Below are positions 24,557-36,563 of a stretch of DNA of 64,000 bases, one piece after another. The stretch is from Tachypleus tridentatus (lineage: Eukaryota > Arthropoda > Merostomata > Xiphosura > Limulidae): NCBI RefSeq assembly GCF_004210375.1, contig NC_134832.1, positions 156,795,592 to 156,859,591 on the forward strand, in the 5' to 3' direction. The position numbers were made by a program, and so were the translations under genes. The notes under the pieces are model-generated. The model ran no database searches. It saw only the letters and a program-made list of their open reading frames with translations, and was not told the DNA's origin. Each line of letters starts with the position of its first letter. Position 1 is the first letter of the stretch.

Positions 24557-25102
24557 GAGGTGTGAATGAAAGGTTAAAATAGGAAAACTATGCCTGTGAA
24601 AAGTGCACAGAAGTGTCAGGGTTAGAACCCAAAAAGATATTGGTGGGTGACAAGTAAACAATATGTATGCTAATGTGTGACACTCAGCCACAAACAGAGG
24701 ATGCAGCATCCAGAACCTCAAACACCCTACAGCCACTCCAATGTCAAGTGAAGAGGAAAGGAACAAAAAGACCAGGACATACCTTTCTAATCTACACTAA
24801 ACTTTTCACATTCAATGTAAAGTGAGAACATGACTGAAGACTTCTGTGGACTTTAACTGCCTTAGAAGTTCTGGACGATTTTTTGAACAACTTGATAAGT
24901 AATCCAATTTGTAAATAAACAGTTATATTTCACAATATAAAAGCATTTAAAAGCTTTGCAAGTTGACCACGAGATTTACCTCAGAGAAACAATTGTGCCT
25001 ATTCTGAATCTGAAATTTAGTGTAGAAGGAGCTACCAATAAAACTGTTGGATGAAAAAAAAACTGCTATACTTGAAACAAGGTTTAAAATTCAAATAACC
25101 TG
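24557..25102. other. intron 2, no gene seen
   Basis: No supported feature between the minisatellite and the SINE. Confidence 0.5.
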
Positions 25103-25376
25103 GGCCCAGCATGGCCAAGCGTGTTAAGTCATTTGACTCATAATCCGAGGGTCACGGGTTCGAATCCCGGTCTCACCAAACATGCTCGCCCTCCCAGCCG
25201 TGGGGGTGTTATAATGTGATGGTCAATTCCACTATTTGTTGGTAAAAGAGTAGCCCAAGAGTTGGCAGTGGGTGGTGATGACTAGCTGCCTTCCCTCTAG
25301 TCTTACACTGCTAAATTAGGGACGGCTAGTGCAGATATCCTTCAAGTAGCCTTGTGCAATATTCAAAAACAAAACA
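25103..25376 (+). mobile_element. tRNA-derived SINE (type 1)
   Basis: Starts GGCCCAGCATGGCCAAGCG (A-box-like TGGCCAAGCGTG), then a B-box GGTTCGAATCC, then a conserved body (CTCGCCCTCCCAGCCGTGGG, GTTGGTAAAAGAGTAGCCCA, GGTGATGACTAGCTGCC, AAATTAGGGACGGCTAG) and an A-rich tail. The anticodon-loop region CTCATAATC resembles elongator tRNA-Met. SINEs of this kind are transcribed by RNA polymerase III and moved by LINE enzymes. Other copies here: 52181, 59590, 60920, 61685 and a truncated one at 45463. Confidence 0.93.
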
Positions 25377-25993
25377 TCAAATGACCTTTAGTTGTTTAAA
25401 AATATCTTGTCAGTTTATGACAATAAAAATCCCTGAACCCATGCATGAAAAGCAAAATAGACAAAATGTTAGCAAAGAAATGTAAAAATTAACATAAAAA
25501 AATTGAATTTTACTGACTATTAGAGAAAGCTGTGAAATGAAAAATATGTTACATTTCTTTTTTGGACAAACATAGTTGTGCTTAGGAATTTTAAATGCAA
25601 CTCAAGTTGGTCAATTGCCATCAATTCTAAACTATTATGCTATCATCAAAACCAGTGTTCCCTTGTCAAAGAACAAGATTTGGACATTAAAAAATCATGG
25701 ATTTCCATCTTCAATATACAAGTAGGCTCACCAAAAAGAATTTCTCTCAATCACATCACATATAAACTTATATACTTACAATCTTCATATGGAATGTAAA
25801 CAGTTTGTAAAATAGAACACAAAGTTAAAATAGTGAATTAAATCATAAGAGACCTATCCATTATTGTTTAGAGGAAAAAAAAACTGAAAGCTGTATAGTT
25901 TAAGAATAATTTGTTATTCACTCAATATACAGTGTTATACTGCAAGAACTAGTTGGCTTCATAATATTCTTAAACAGTAACACAGAAGGATAC
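25377..25993. other. intron 2, AT-rich part
   Basis: No gene or named repeat recognised between the SINE and exon 2. Confidence 0.5.
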
Positions 25994-26091
25994 ATTTTTA
26001 ATGATCCAGTTCTTGTTCCAATAGCTAATATCCTCTGAATTGGATCAAAAGCTACAGCTGTTGGTAGGAATGGAAACCCATGTCGAACAGT
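25994..26091 (-). CDS. tomosyn exon 2
   Basis: Acceptor TTTTTTTGTAG, donor AAAAT|GTATCC. Encodes TVRHGFPFLPTAVAFDP then IQRILAIGTRTGSLK and a split isoleucine. This is the first propeller strand of the tomosyn/LLGL family (HGFP.xPxAxAFDPxxxxLAxGTxxGxxK). 98 nt = 32 codons + 2. Confidence 0.95.
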
Positions 26092-26795
26092 CTACAAAAA
26101 AATAACGAAAGAAATGAACAGAAAACAAAACTGAGATTTGAGCAAGTGTACTTAATAACGTAACTATTTTTTAACAAATATTTTGTTAAATGATCAAAAA
26201 TTCACATCCATACTGGTTGGTTGATTTAGTGTTTTATAGCACAAAACAGCTAGTCTAACTGTACCAAACATCCAATAAAAAGTTAAAAGTAAATTTAGTA
26301 AAATTTATAAAAGGAAATTAAGGTAAAACAAAACAAAGTTTGAAAAACATAAATAGCATAAAACTAATGTTTACATCTAGTCTACAATGTTAAGAGAAAA
26401 ACTACAGTAATTCAAGTTGTAAAGGACTTTCTGTAGCATAACTGTAATTACATAACTCACCAGGAATACTAACAGGTAAGTACAAAAACCACCATCAGTC
26501 ACCTGAAGTTGGCTTTTCCAGTCCTGGTTCTGAGTTATTTGACGTTATGGCCATTTTCAAAAAGGAAAGTAATAAAAAAGGTTTTTAAAGACTTGTAGCA
26601 AAATTATAACAATAACTCACCAGGATAACTAACAGGAAGTTCAAACAGCAACATTAGTCACCTGAACTTGGCCTTTCCACTCCTAGTTACGGTTACTTAA
26701 TGCTATGGCCAGTTTCTAATTTCAAAGAGAACTAGATGAACTGTTATTTTTAAAAGGAACCTCATTAAAAAAGTGTAATGTATAAATTAAAAAAC

Positions 26796-29215
26796 TTAAA
26801 TGGCATTAAAAAGATTAATGGGCTTTAAAAAACTAAAAACATTACCAAGGTGGACAGTGTCACCATCACCAATAACACTGTCTAATGTTATGGCCAAACC
26901 TTGGGACAGAACATGTTGAAAATGGTGCCATAGTTGAGAGTTGTAATGATGAAAAGAAAGTAAAACATGGCTTATTGTGATTTGAGTGTTACACAAACTA
27001 CACACTGGTGCATCAGTTCCAGATAAATGAAAATGATGAGTTAAAAAACTGTGACCAATGCATAGTCTAGTTAGAACAACTTCCTCTTTCTGATCCTTGA
27101 GGTAGCAAGACGACAAAAGTCCAAATCAGGGTTTTATATGGAAAAGCTTGTTTTCTTGTTGCTCACTCCAAGTCAACTGCCAGCTGGCATGAAGCCAAGC
27201 CCTGAATACAGGACCATAGTCCATGTATGGGACAGGCACAGCAGTGATAGTGCCAGAACAAATAGATGTAGCTGTGGTATCGATGAGCTCATTTCCGCAA
27301 ATACCAACATGGCCCGGTATCCAGAAAAACTGGATAAAAGTAGATGTTAAAGAGAAATGGGCCAGTCGGCTTTGAATATCAGCGTGAACAGGGTGAGAAC
27401 CAACAAGAAGCAATCCCAGGGCCAGTAGAGAACTAAGCGAGTCAGTATAAATAGTGCAGTTTGAGTACTGCTTAGCTTCTATGTGATCCAGGGCAAGAGA
27501 AATGGCATACATTTCAGCAGTGAACACAGAAGCTGTAGGGGGATTCTGTTTGCAACCACCAAACCCCAACAAACCATGGCAGGGCCCACACAGTCACTTG
27601 ATTTTGAACCATCTGTATAAATATGAATGTAAGGATGGTTTGAAAGATATTCAGCAAATAGCAGACAGTGTTTCCAATTGGGTATATACATTTCTCAGAT
27701 GACGTTGATAGGTCACAACTGGGGACAATAAGAAACCATGGTGGGATGGGCTAACCAGGACACAGCAATGCTATCTGATCCAAGGACAAACCCAATTCAT
27801 CCAACTGTGCCTGGATACAAAGTCCAAAAGGAGCAATGGCAGACTGTCTGTTCTGAAAAGTATGGCCTGTTGAGGAAGGAAAACACAACCCCAGGTGGGA
27901 TGCTTTGGTAAGGAATGAAGTTTTGAAGCATACAGTAAAGACAGTTGCAAATGGCAGAGATGCAAAGAAGGTTCATGAGACTATGTATAAGCTCTGAACT
28001 GGGGAAGTGTGGAAAGCCCCCGTGCAGAGCTGAAATCCTTGATGATAAATAGGCTCTAGCATCTTTAAGGCCAATGCTCTGGCAGAGCCATAGACCAGTA
28101 ATCCATAGTCGAGTTTCAATTGAATAAGAGCATGATATATCTTTAGCACAGTACGTTGATCCGCTCCCCAAGTGGTGAAAGAGAGGGCACGGAGGATGTT
28201 CAGTGCTCTTATACATTTGACCCATAGCTGCTTGATGTGTGGTATAAAGGACAGCTTATGGTCAAAGATAAGTCCCAAAAACTTAGTCTCAGGGACCACA
28301 AGCAGCACAACTTCACCGATACAGAGTTCAGGATCAGGGTGAATAACTCATTGGCAGCAAAAGTGCATCAAATGGTTTTAGAGAGTTAGAAATTAAAGCC
28401 ATCTGCTGTAGCCCACTTCAGTACACAATTGAGGGCAGTATATAGCTGCCGATCAATACAACTCATATTCAACAACTGTTTGCAATAGTGAGAGGGAGTT
28501 GTTCAGTGAAGGCATTAATTTTATTCTGAAAGTGTGACCGTCAGAACACAGCCCTGAGGGACTCCAAGTTCCTGTAAAAAAGAACAGGAAAGTGTCAAAC
28601 CCACATGAACTTGGAATTTCCTGTCCATTAAAAATTTTTAAATTTCCTGTCCATTAAATTTTTGTAATAAAAATGGGCAAATGGCCAAGTAACCCATATA
28701 TATGGAGGTCTCACAAAATGTCATACCTCCATGTTGTATCATAACCCTTCTTAATGTGAAAGACTACTGACACAAGATGTTGTCGTTTGAGAAAGGCTTC
28801 TCTGATTGATGTTTCAAGTCGAATCAGGTGGTCCATGATGAAGGGCTGTCATCGAAACTCACACTAGGTGGGCAAGAGGAGGTTGTTTGATTCAAAGAAC
28901 CAAACAAGATAAGCATTAACCATCCAGTCTAAGGTCTTACAGAGACAGCTTGTCAAAGCAACTGGATGGTAGTTTGAAGAAATCTTGGGATCCTTCCCAA
29001 GCTTAGAGAAAGGTAGAACAATAGCCTGGTGCCAGGCATCAGGAAAACGTTCTCTTGCCAGATGCAGTTAAAAACAATCAGAAGAATATCAAGAGAAGCA
29101 GGAGATGGATGGTGCACCATGTTATAGTGTATATCATCAGGCTAAGCTGATGTACTGCCAGACCGATAAAGGGCCAGTTTCAGTTCCACCAGTGTAAAGG
29201 GACGATTATTGTCAT
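26796..29215 (-). pseudogene. LINE copy B ORF2 remnant (RT C-term, RNase H, C-term)
   Basis: Minus-strand blocks in order: a partial RT region (29215-28330), then KFLGLIFDHKLSFIPHIKQL (about 28290-28220), the linker, RNase H with YTDGSKSSDCVG, VFTAEMYAISLALDHI, IYTDSLSSL and GNELIDTTA (27680-27260), and the C-terminal CSLCNTQITISH zinc-like region (27010-26960). The four acidic RNase H positions (D, E, D, D) are all visible. Frames are broken in many places. Confidence 0.85.
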
Positions 29216-29234
29216 GTGGACAATCAGCTCGAAA

Positions 29235-32200
29235 CAGAAGCGTAGCCAGAAATGGCCATTGGGAGGAGAGTTTAGTTTAAGTGCTTGATGCAAGCACCAC
29301 AGGCGTGAAACCATGCTAGAGGGGTCCAGGGGAAATACCACCGGGAAATTATTTAATGAAAACATAAAAGAAAAGCCTGAATTATGCATTCTGAGACCAC
29401 CATTTTGGCAAATTTCAGAATGGCACACTGAGGTGTTTGTCTTATTTTTTAATCATAAATATATAGGCCTATATATATAATATATAACTTAAAGTTATCA
29501 GGCCCAGCAAATTAGGCCTACAGTCCTGTCATCAACATATAAAATATAGAGTCACTCAGGAGAGTGCACAATATATGTACAGTGTGTATAATCTGTATTC
29601 AAATATCATGGACAGTGTATGTTCAGATTCCCTGGATTTCAAAAAATTAACTTCACAAATAAACAGTGGGTGGCACTATGGCAGTACCATGGCACTAACC
29701 TAGTACCATTAGCACCAATGGTAATGTGAATGTGACATTAACAAACACAAGTTGCAATAAACAATCATTCACTATGTCAAGCCTAAAAAGCAAAAGACAC
29801 TGCATGGGTTCTTTAAACCCATTCATGAGGCTGAACCTGATCAATATACTAAAGCCAATCAGGTTGAATCAGAATTGTCAACTGAACTGTCAGAGTTATC
29901 ACCGTTGCCTTCTACCAGTGCTGCCACTACCACCTCAGGTCCAGTCTGGGACATTGGAAATTACATTTGTGATGATGTCAGCATTGGTACACAGGTAAGT
30001 TGACTCTTCATTATATTAATTTTGTATTCAAAATCATAAAAACACTCTGATGAGTTTTAGACTGAATATTCATTGCTGCTAGTGATTGTAGGCCTACAGC
30101 CACAGGATGATAGGCCTGCTCTGTGAAGTACAGCTCTAAGCCTTTCTCTTCGAAGTTATTGTACTCTCATAACAAACTTTCCTATGTGCAAAATAACTTG
30201 ATTAGAACTATGTCTTTCTGTCTCTTTTAGATAAATGCTGAAACCAAAAAATGTCTTCTTGAGAATGCCTAGAAGCCAGGGAGTGATTATGTTTTCCCCC
30301 TGGTGTGGTCCAAGAAAGCTGCATTTTCAGGATCGTTGGCTTTCACAGTGGAGATGGCTACTCTACAGTCAACATGCAAAAGGTGCTTTCTGCAAGTACT
30401 GATATCTTTTTGTTTCTGATGATGCTGGTGTTGAAAGCCAGAAATTGGGACAACTAGTGAAATTGCCATACACAAACTGGAAGAAGGCTGCTGAAGACTT
30501 CAAGGCACATGAATTGAAACAGTACCACCAAGACAGCAAAGAAAAAGCTAACAGTTTTCTACAGATCATAAACACAAGTTCATCTGTGCACTTGCAGCTT
30601 GATGCAACTTACAAGCAAGAAATTGAACAGAACTGGCAATATTTAATGTCTATTATTGATTATGTATTGCTGTGTGGGAGAGAGGGTTTAGCTTTGAGGG
30701 GAAAATATGATTCTGGTCCAATGTGTGTTGGTGAAACTGATGAGAAGCCCATCGATAATGATCGGAATTTTTTGGGCAATTTTGCACTACAGGGCAAAGG
30801 GTGATGTCAAGCTTTCAGCACGCCTTAAGAGTACAAAGAGGAATGCTACATATCAAAGTCCTCAAATTCAAAATGAAATCATCAGTGCCTGTCATACTCA
30901 TGTTCTTGATGCTTTGGTCAACATGGTTAATGCTGCAAAGTGTTTCTCAATATTAGCTGATGAAACAACAGATATTTCAGGCATTGAACAGTTTTCACTG
31001 TGTGTTAGCTATTTGCATGCCAATGACAACTCTGTCGCAATCTATACCTGATTATGATGTGACAGGCAAAAACTTGGCTGATGTTATCATAACCAATCTG
31101 ACAAAACATGGTATTGACATGGCTTATCCTGCAAAGACAAGGGTACGACGGTGCTGCCTCTGTGAGTGGGAAATTCAATGGTGTCCAGACACACACAACT
31201 GATAAATTCCCACTTGCACTCTATGTACACTGCAGTGCTCATTCCCTAAACTTGGCAATTTCTAATGCTTGTAAAGAAGTTCCTGTGTGAAATTGCATGG
31301 GAGTAATTTCTAGCATTGAAAACTTTCTCAATAACACCCAAATGAAAGCACATGAATTGAAAAAAAAGTTTGAAAGGTCTCTGCCCCACCCCGGTGCGTT
31401 GAAAAACATGACTCAGTCATTGTCTTTCTAGAATTAATCCATGCACTTGCAGATGCCCTTGAGACCATATCAGGTTGGCAAGACAGAGATTCTGGCCATG
31501 CAAGCCAATCAACTGTTGTGTTCTATAACACAGCCAGAATTCATCATCATTCTACTTACCATTGCTAAATTGTTTTCCTTTAGTTTACCTCTGTACAACT
31601 TACTGCAGCAACAAATTATTTATTTAGGTGTTGTGATGCATCATGCAGAAATAGTGGAAGATTTAATCTGTTCACCCAGAAATAATACTGTGAATGAATT
31701 TAACAACATTTTCTGTGAGGCTCAAACTCTGTGTAGTGAGCTTCAAATTGACATCATAATGCCAAGGCAGGCTAAAAGACAGATGTGCCATGCTAACCCA
31801 CAAACCACCAGCCCTGAGGACTACTTTCATATTGTTGTATTTGTACCATTTGTTGATCACTTTCTTTCACAAATATGTGACCGACACAAAACTCTCCTTA
31901 CAAACTTCATGTGTTTACTACCATCAGGATCTATCACAGAACAGTCAGAACCTACAGCACAACAATGTGACCAAATTAAAGAGTTGGTCAATATATACAA
32001 GGCTGACATTGACAGCACTTCACTAGCTGCAGTAGGTGAACTTAAAGTTTGATACAAATCACTTGCAAACAACAGACCAAAAAATGTCATAGATGCATAT
32101 GCAATGTGCAATGCAGAAATGTTCCCAGTCATTTCTAGGCTGTTTAAAATATTTGCCATGCTGCCTGTGTCAACGAGCTCAGTGGAACGTTCATTTTCAA

Positions 32201-32283
32201 CTCTCAGAAGACTCAAAATGTATTTAAGAAATACCAACAGTGAAGATTAATTGAATGGCCTGGCCTCATTATACATTCACCAT
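29235..32283 (+). mobile_element. hAT transposon, 3'-truncated, inserted in LINE B
   Basis: Begins CAGAAGCGTAGCCAG, a typical hAT-type terminal sequence (CAGxxGCGTAGCxAG), just after LINE sequence and a candidate 8-bp target GCTCGAAA (29227-29234). The transposase coding (29730-32283, plus) runs into the LINE 5' fragment without a right terminal repeat, so the 3' end was lost together with LINE DNA. Confidence 0.8.
29776..32283 (+). pseudogene. hAT transposase (ZMYM1-like), intron-containing, broken
   Basis: Reading order: basic/Ser-rich N-terminus (KKQKTLHGFFKP, about 29786), VWDIGNYICDDVSIGTQ, an intron (GTAAGT at about 29995 to TTTTAG ending about 30230) after which the frame continues INAETKKCLLENA, a TAG in place of an expected Trp, KPGSDYVFPLVW, a TTF-type zinc-finger-like region, LADETTDISGIEQFSLCVSY (about 30953), QGYDGAASVSGKFNGVQ (about 31144), HCSAHSLNLAIS (31228), and the hAT dimerisation region SSVERSFSTLRRLK (32176-32220). 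Several frameshifts (for example the T-run near 30768) and stops are present. Transposases of this group cut and paste DNA. Confidence 0.85.
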
Positions 32284-32883
32284 GAAAAAGGGAGACATGC
32301 CCTAAAGGTTTATCTGAAACAGAATGTAGGATAAAAAAATAAGGTACAACAGGTGGTACAGATTGGGAAGATTGCTGCTCAGAATCTCCAAGACGTGGTC
32401 GTTTACCTGCAGACTGTTTTTTAACTATTTTATTACGACGTTTAATTGGAGTACCCATAATAAAGAAAGGAAAATTTTGGTTCCCACTGACCCCACCTAC
32501 CACAGAGCCCTATAAGGGGACACACTACAGTGTCAAACTAGGACACTGCAGCAATGCCAGGGTTTTGTGTGCACTATACCCAAACACCAGCATCAGATAC
32601 AATGTCCACAACACCTGTTGAGGACATTTAACAATGGTACTTGGTTGAATCTAACCCGAGTGGACCAGCCAATAAACCCAAGGGGGGCCACCCAAAAACT
32701 GCCCATCTACAGGAATTCAAGGCCAAAGTGGTGTGTTAGGGTTGGACCCCTCAACCACCAGGATTCTCTCCTCCCCTTCACAAGTTGCCATGCACGGCAA
32801 ACACGTGGGGTCTTTAGATCCCAGAGGAGGTAAACCTACCCTGGGAGGTCCCCTCATCACGTACAGGAATACACACTGAGGGG
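32284..32883 (-). mobile_element. LINE copy B, 5'UTR and start of ORF1
   Basis: Matches 42271-42872 of copy C. ORF1 would start at 32458 (ATGGGTACTCCAATTAAACG), encoding MGTPIKRRNKIVKKQSAGKR and a Ser/Gln-rich stretch. It stays open through the LINE/hAT junction only by chance. The 5'UTR (32459-32883) contains the block AAGGTTGGG-like and CACCACTTTGG shared with copy C. Confidence 0.85.
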
Positions 32884-32895
32884 CACATCTATACT

Positions 32896-35800
32896 AAAAA
32901 AACGGGCTGACGACACAATGTGAATGAAAGTTTACATTTGTTTCATACTGAAAATGTATTTCTGATAGTTACTTCTCTCAGACTATCAATTTTATTTTTG
33001 TTCCCTAATCGCAACTGAAAAAATAAAATTCATGCTTATCACATCACTCTCAATGTCCCACAAATTTTGCACTGCTACTGAACATGTATATAGCACGTTA
33101 CTAATTCTCCACCAATAGTACTGAGCTACATATATTGGTACAACTAACTCCCTCTTGTGTTTCATATGCACTCCTCACTTTTGAGAACTGGTAGAATTTA
33201 TATGAACAGCAGCAGCAGAATAAATAAATGGCAGGAAGTGTGTGAAAGAGGTAAGTACCTATGAGAAATACATTTTCAGTGTAAATAAAATGTTAACTTC
33301 CAATATTTCCATTCACACTAAGCTAGAATCCCATACTACAAAGGTGAAAGAGCTAGTGTAAATGCTTAACACTGAAATAAAGCAGAATGTAATGGCCCTG
33401 AACGAGTGGTTATGCTCTGAAATAAAACCAAAGCACACATGAAGCACCACACTACTTCTGGAACAGGCATGCTCTCCACCTTAGAAGAAAGAAGTGAACT
33501 TGATACTGCATAAGAAAGAGGATGGGAAAAAGTAAAATTCATTCTGAGAAGTACCATCTGTAATAAAAAAAACAACTGTATATACGCAGTTATGTCTAAT
33601 CAGACAGATGAGGTTTTGCAACCCGTCTCCAGCATCAGGAGGTTGAGGGTTACACAAGACAAAAGTGAAAGAGTAGCATAAACATTATGGCTATCGTGTG
33701 TATGTTGTGTTACATATACACATGAACCCCAACCATGAGCATACATACATCAAGCAACCGGGATTATGAAAAGGAATTAAGCCTACAGCCAAAACAAAAA
33801 AAACAACCACCATAGGAACAAGAAACACATCAAACAAAACTCTACATTATGGAGTTATGGCATTGCCTCATCTCAACTGTAAGAATAAAACAATATCTAT
33901 ATTAATAGTAAAAATCTTAACTCATCCAACCATAGACACAGGGAAGACACATCCTGCATTTAGAATTAGGAGGAAGATATGAAACATCTGCTCAACCATA
34001 TGGGAAGATGTATACATGTCTGGTATCACAAGCAAAACCCCATACAGGCTGGACCTATTCTGACCAACAATTGTTCACATGAGAACAAACATCCAGGGGA
34101 AATAGGATGAAGAATGAGGAAACCAGCTTTGTTTCTTCTCACTGAGAGGATAATTGTATATATGTATGGCAAGTCTACAATGTACTCAGGAGAAAGCCCC
34201 TATATTCCAACACCCCAGTAATTAGGAAGTGGTAAGAACTCCCTAGTTCCACTTGGAGAAAAGAGGTAGGGAGAATAAATGTCTCAGGAAGTCTAGAAGA
34301 ACATTATACTGGAGAAGTGCAGTGGATGACCACTATTCTCTATTCTGAAAAGTATACTGTCACCAGTTTATGCAATTAAGGGATCACAAATCCCCTTCTG
34401 CTTTACTCAAGAAAATCCATGAGCAATGGTCTACTAGTGAGTGAAACATACGGCTACAGAGAAACAAACATATACACCACTGAGCATGCCACTAGTGATC
34501 TTGCAGAATACTACACCTCTCCAGTAAACATTATAGCAATATCTGTAAACAGTGCAGGTTTAAAACAAAACATTCCACCAGACAACCACAGAGTGATATT
34601 ACATAAGCAGTGTTAAAAAAAAAACATTAATGAAATGATGTGAAAAGACTTACTCCAGCCAAAGGCAAGTGGACATATGCAGAAGTGCTATAAGAGAGAG
34701 ATGATGTTCATTCACAGAAGATACAGCCAGTCTGTGCAGGTTATGAGTGATAAAGATATTGGTAGCAGTCCACATTCTGGTCTAAACGATCTCCTCTGAA
34801 AGACAGTGAAAGCAAGCAGCCAGAGACATGGTTATATGGCAAATTTGATGAGAAGAAGAAATATGGAGATGATGGCCTTCTATGAATAAGTCTGGATAAG
34901 CCAGTTGAATGAGTTGACAGTTAAGATGACAAGGAATATATCACTGGAAACAGAAGGATTTCAGAAAATAAAAATTCAGAAAATTGAACTCGAAAAGGAG
35001 GCAGTACATGCCAATTAGCACCATAAGGAATGAACCAGACAAAGAAGCTAACCAAGATCAGAATGAGAACACAGTTGGGAGATGGAAAGCAAGGAAATGG
35101 GTCTGAAGTTCAAACCACTTTCATGGGCAGTCTTGGAGAGGAAGAAGTCATGATACAGAATGACATAAGAGAAAAAGTAGAGGGTTCTGATAACATTAAT
35201 GGCATAAATATACAATTAAAGGTGTTCACACTAATGAGAGAAAATGAAATAGTTCTTGAGGGAGATGTTATATGGAATACATGAACAAAGATTGAAAGGA
35301 ATAATGTGAAAAGACAAGACCGAGATCCCAATCAGGCAAATAAAGAAACAAGAAGGATGAAAGACAAGAAAAGTGTGTAAAAGAGGGAAACTTGAAAAAC
35401 AGGTGTTCAAACGACATGGTCAAAGTGGACAATCCTTTCTCAAACAACCAGATGAGAAAAGTGGAAAAAAATTAGTTACAGAAGAATGAAAAGAATAGAA
35501 ACCACATTGAAGGTGGAAAGTAAATGGACATGGAAGAAGGTCTTATGAATGGAGAAAGGATAAGTGCAACATATGGAGTTAGACATAAAGCTGAGGCAAG
35601 GAACTTGACAAAATCTACATGTGATTAAAGAGGATGGTAATGTCTTGATGAATGACGTCCAATTGAGGTTGACAGAGTAGAGACCATGACTAAAGTAAGA
35701 GTAGGGAATGTTACAGAAGTAAAAGTTGGAGCAGTAGGAACCACGGTTGCACCAGACAATATGGAGTCACCATAAAGACTAAATATGAGTTATTTTGAAT

Positions 35801-36552
35801 TAGGAATAGAACTCTGGAGAGGAGCCCAATAGAGATTTAGACCCTTCCAATCTTGACTGAATACATACATTCTCAGAGATAGTGGTATGGAATGGGAAAC
35901 TAAAAGAAAGCGGTGTTCCAAAGGGTCGAGAAGGGATACATAAGGTATCTTCAGCTAGGAATACACATACCAAAGACCTGTGGATTGAAGAACTAAGCCA
36001 CGGGGTGAATATTGTTCAAATGAGATAATCAATACGTAAACAAATTCAGTGTGCCAGGAACATGGCAATCTAAGACCACAAGTAAATATTAAAAGAACAC
36101 ATCTAAATATAGATTCTAGCAAGTCACTTGGTATATTGAATGCAGCACTGCTTACAATTGGATGTTTGTGATGTCAAAATACCAAGTCTATAGTTTCATA
36201 TGAATTAGCATCTCAAATTACTAATATTGACAAGCTAGAATATAAAATAAGAACTTTGTATCTTTTCATTTTACTATGATATGGCTTATGCACTGAATCA
36301 AATAGTAGCCCTGTCCATACTATGATATGGACAAATAGTAGCCCTGTCCACCTCTTTCCCTTCTTGGAAACAGTCCCTCATATACACTTGCTTCAATATA
36401 TGACATTTGAATAACCAATCAACAGCTTGGAATATCCTCAGAGTGGTTTACTTAGCCAGAGGGAGCTACATGCATCCAAAGGTTGTATTGTATTCCTATT
36501 TCTGGAGGGTTATCTCATGATGATTTCCATGCAATGGAACCACAATAATTGT
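32896..36552. repeat. unclassified purine-rich repeat block
   Basis: 3.7 kb between LINE copies B and C. 33225-33500 shares ordered blocks with 11280-11665. 33600-36500 is A/G-rich and resembles 48090-50960 in texture. ORFs up to 84 codons are unlike any family I know. No termini, TSD or domains were found. Probably one or more old elements of an unknown class. Confidence 0.35.
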
Positions 36553-36563
36553 GGATAAGTGGG
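36553..36563. repeat. target-site duplication, left, LINE copy C
   Basis: GGATAAGTGGG, identical to 42873-42883. Adjacent to the element's 3' end. Confidence 0.93.

Larger units (their letters stand above)
26215..32883 (-). mobile_element. I-like LINE copy B (with nested hAT)
   Basis: Its 3' part occupies 26215-29234 and its 5' part 32284-32883, both minus. Flanks carry CACATCCATACT (26203-26214) and CACATCTATACT (32884-32895), an 11/12 match that reads as one target-site duplication. So this was a single full-length insertion later split by a hAT transposon (29235-32283). Compared with copy C, about 2.3 kb of the middle (the part equivalent to 39934-42270) is missing on the right side of the hAT. 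The 5' end matches copy C to the last bases (CACACTGAGGGG). Confidence 0.85.

Noticed and set aside
25103-25180. functional tRNA gene
   Set aside because: The A- and B-box-bearing segment is the head of a SINE with the same body and tail as other copies, and its acceptor and D stems do not pair well.
29180-29428. 82-codon minus-strand ORF
   Set aside because: It spans the LINE/hAT junction and the hAT terminal region, so it is a chance frame.
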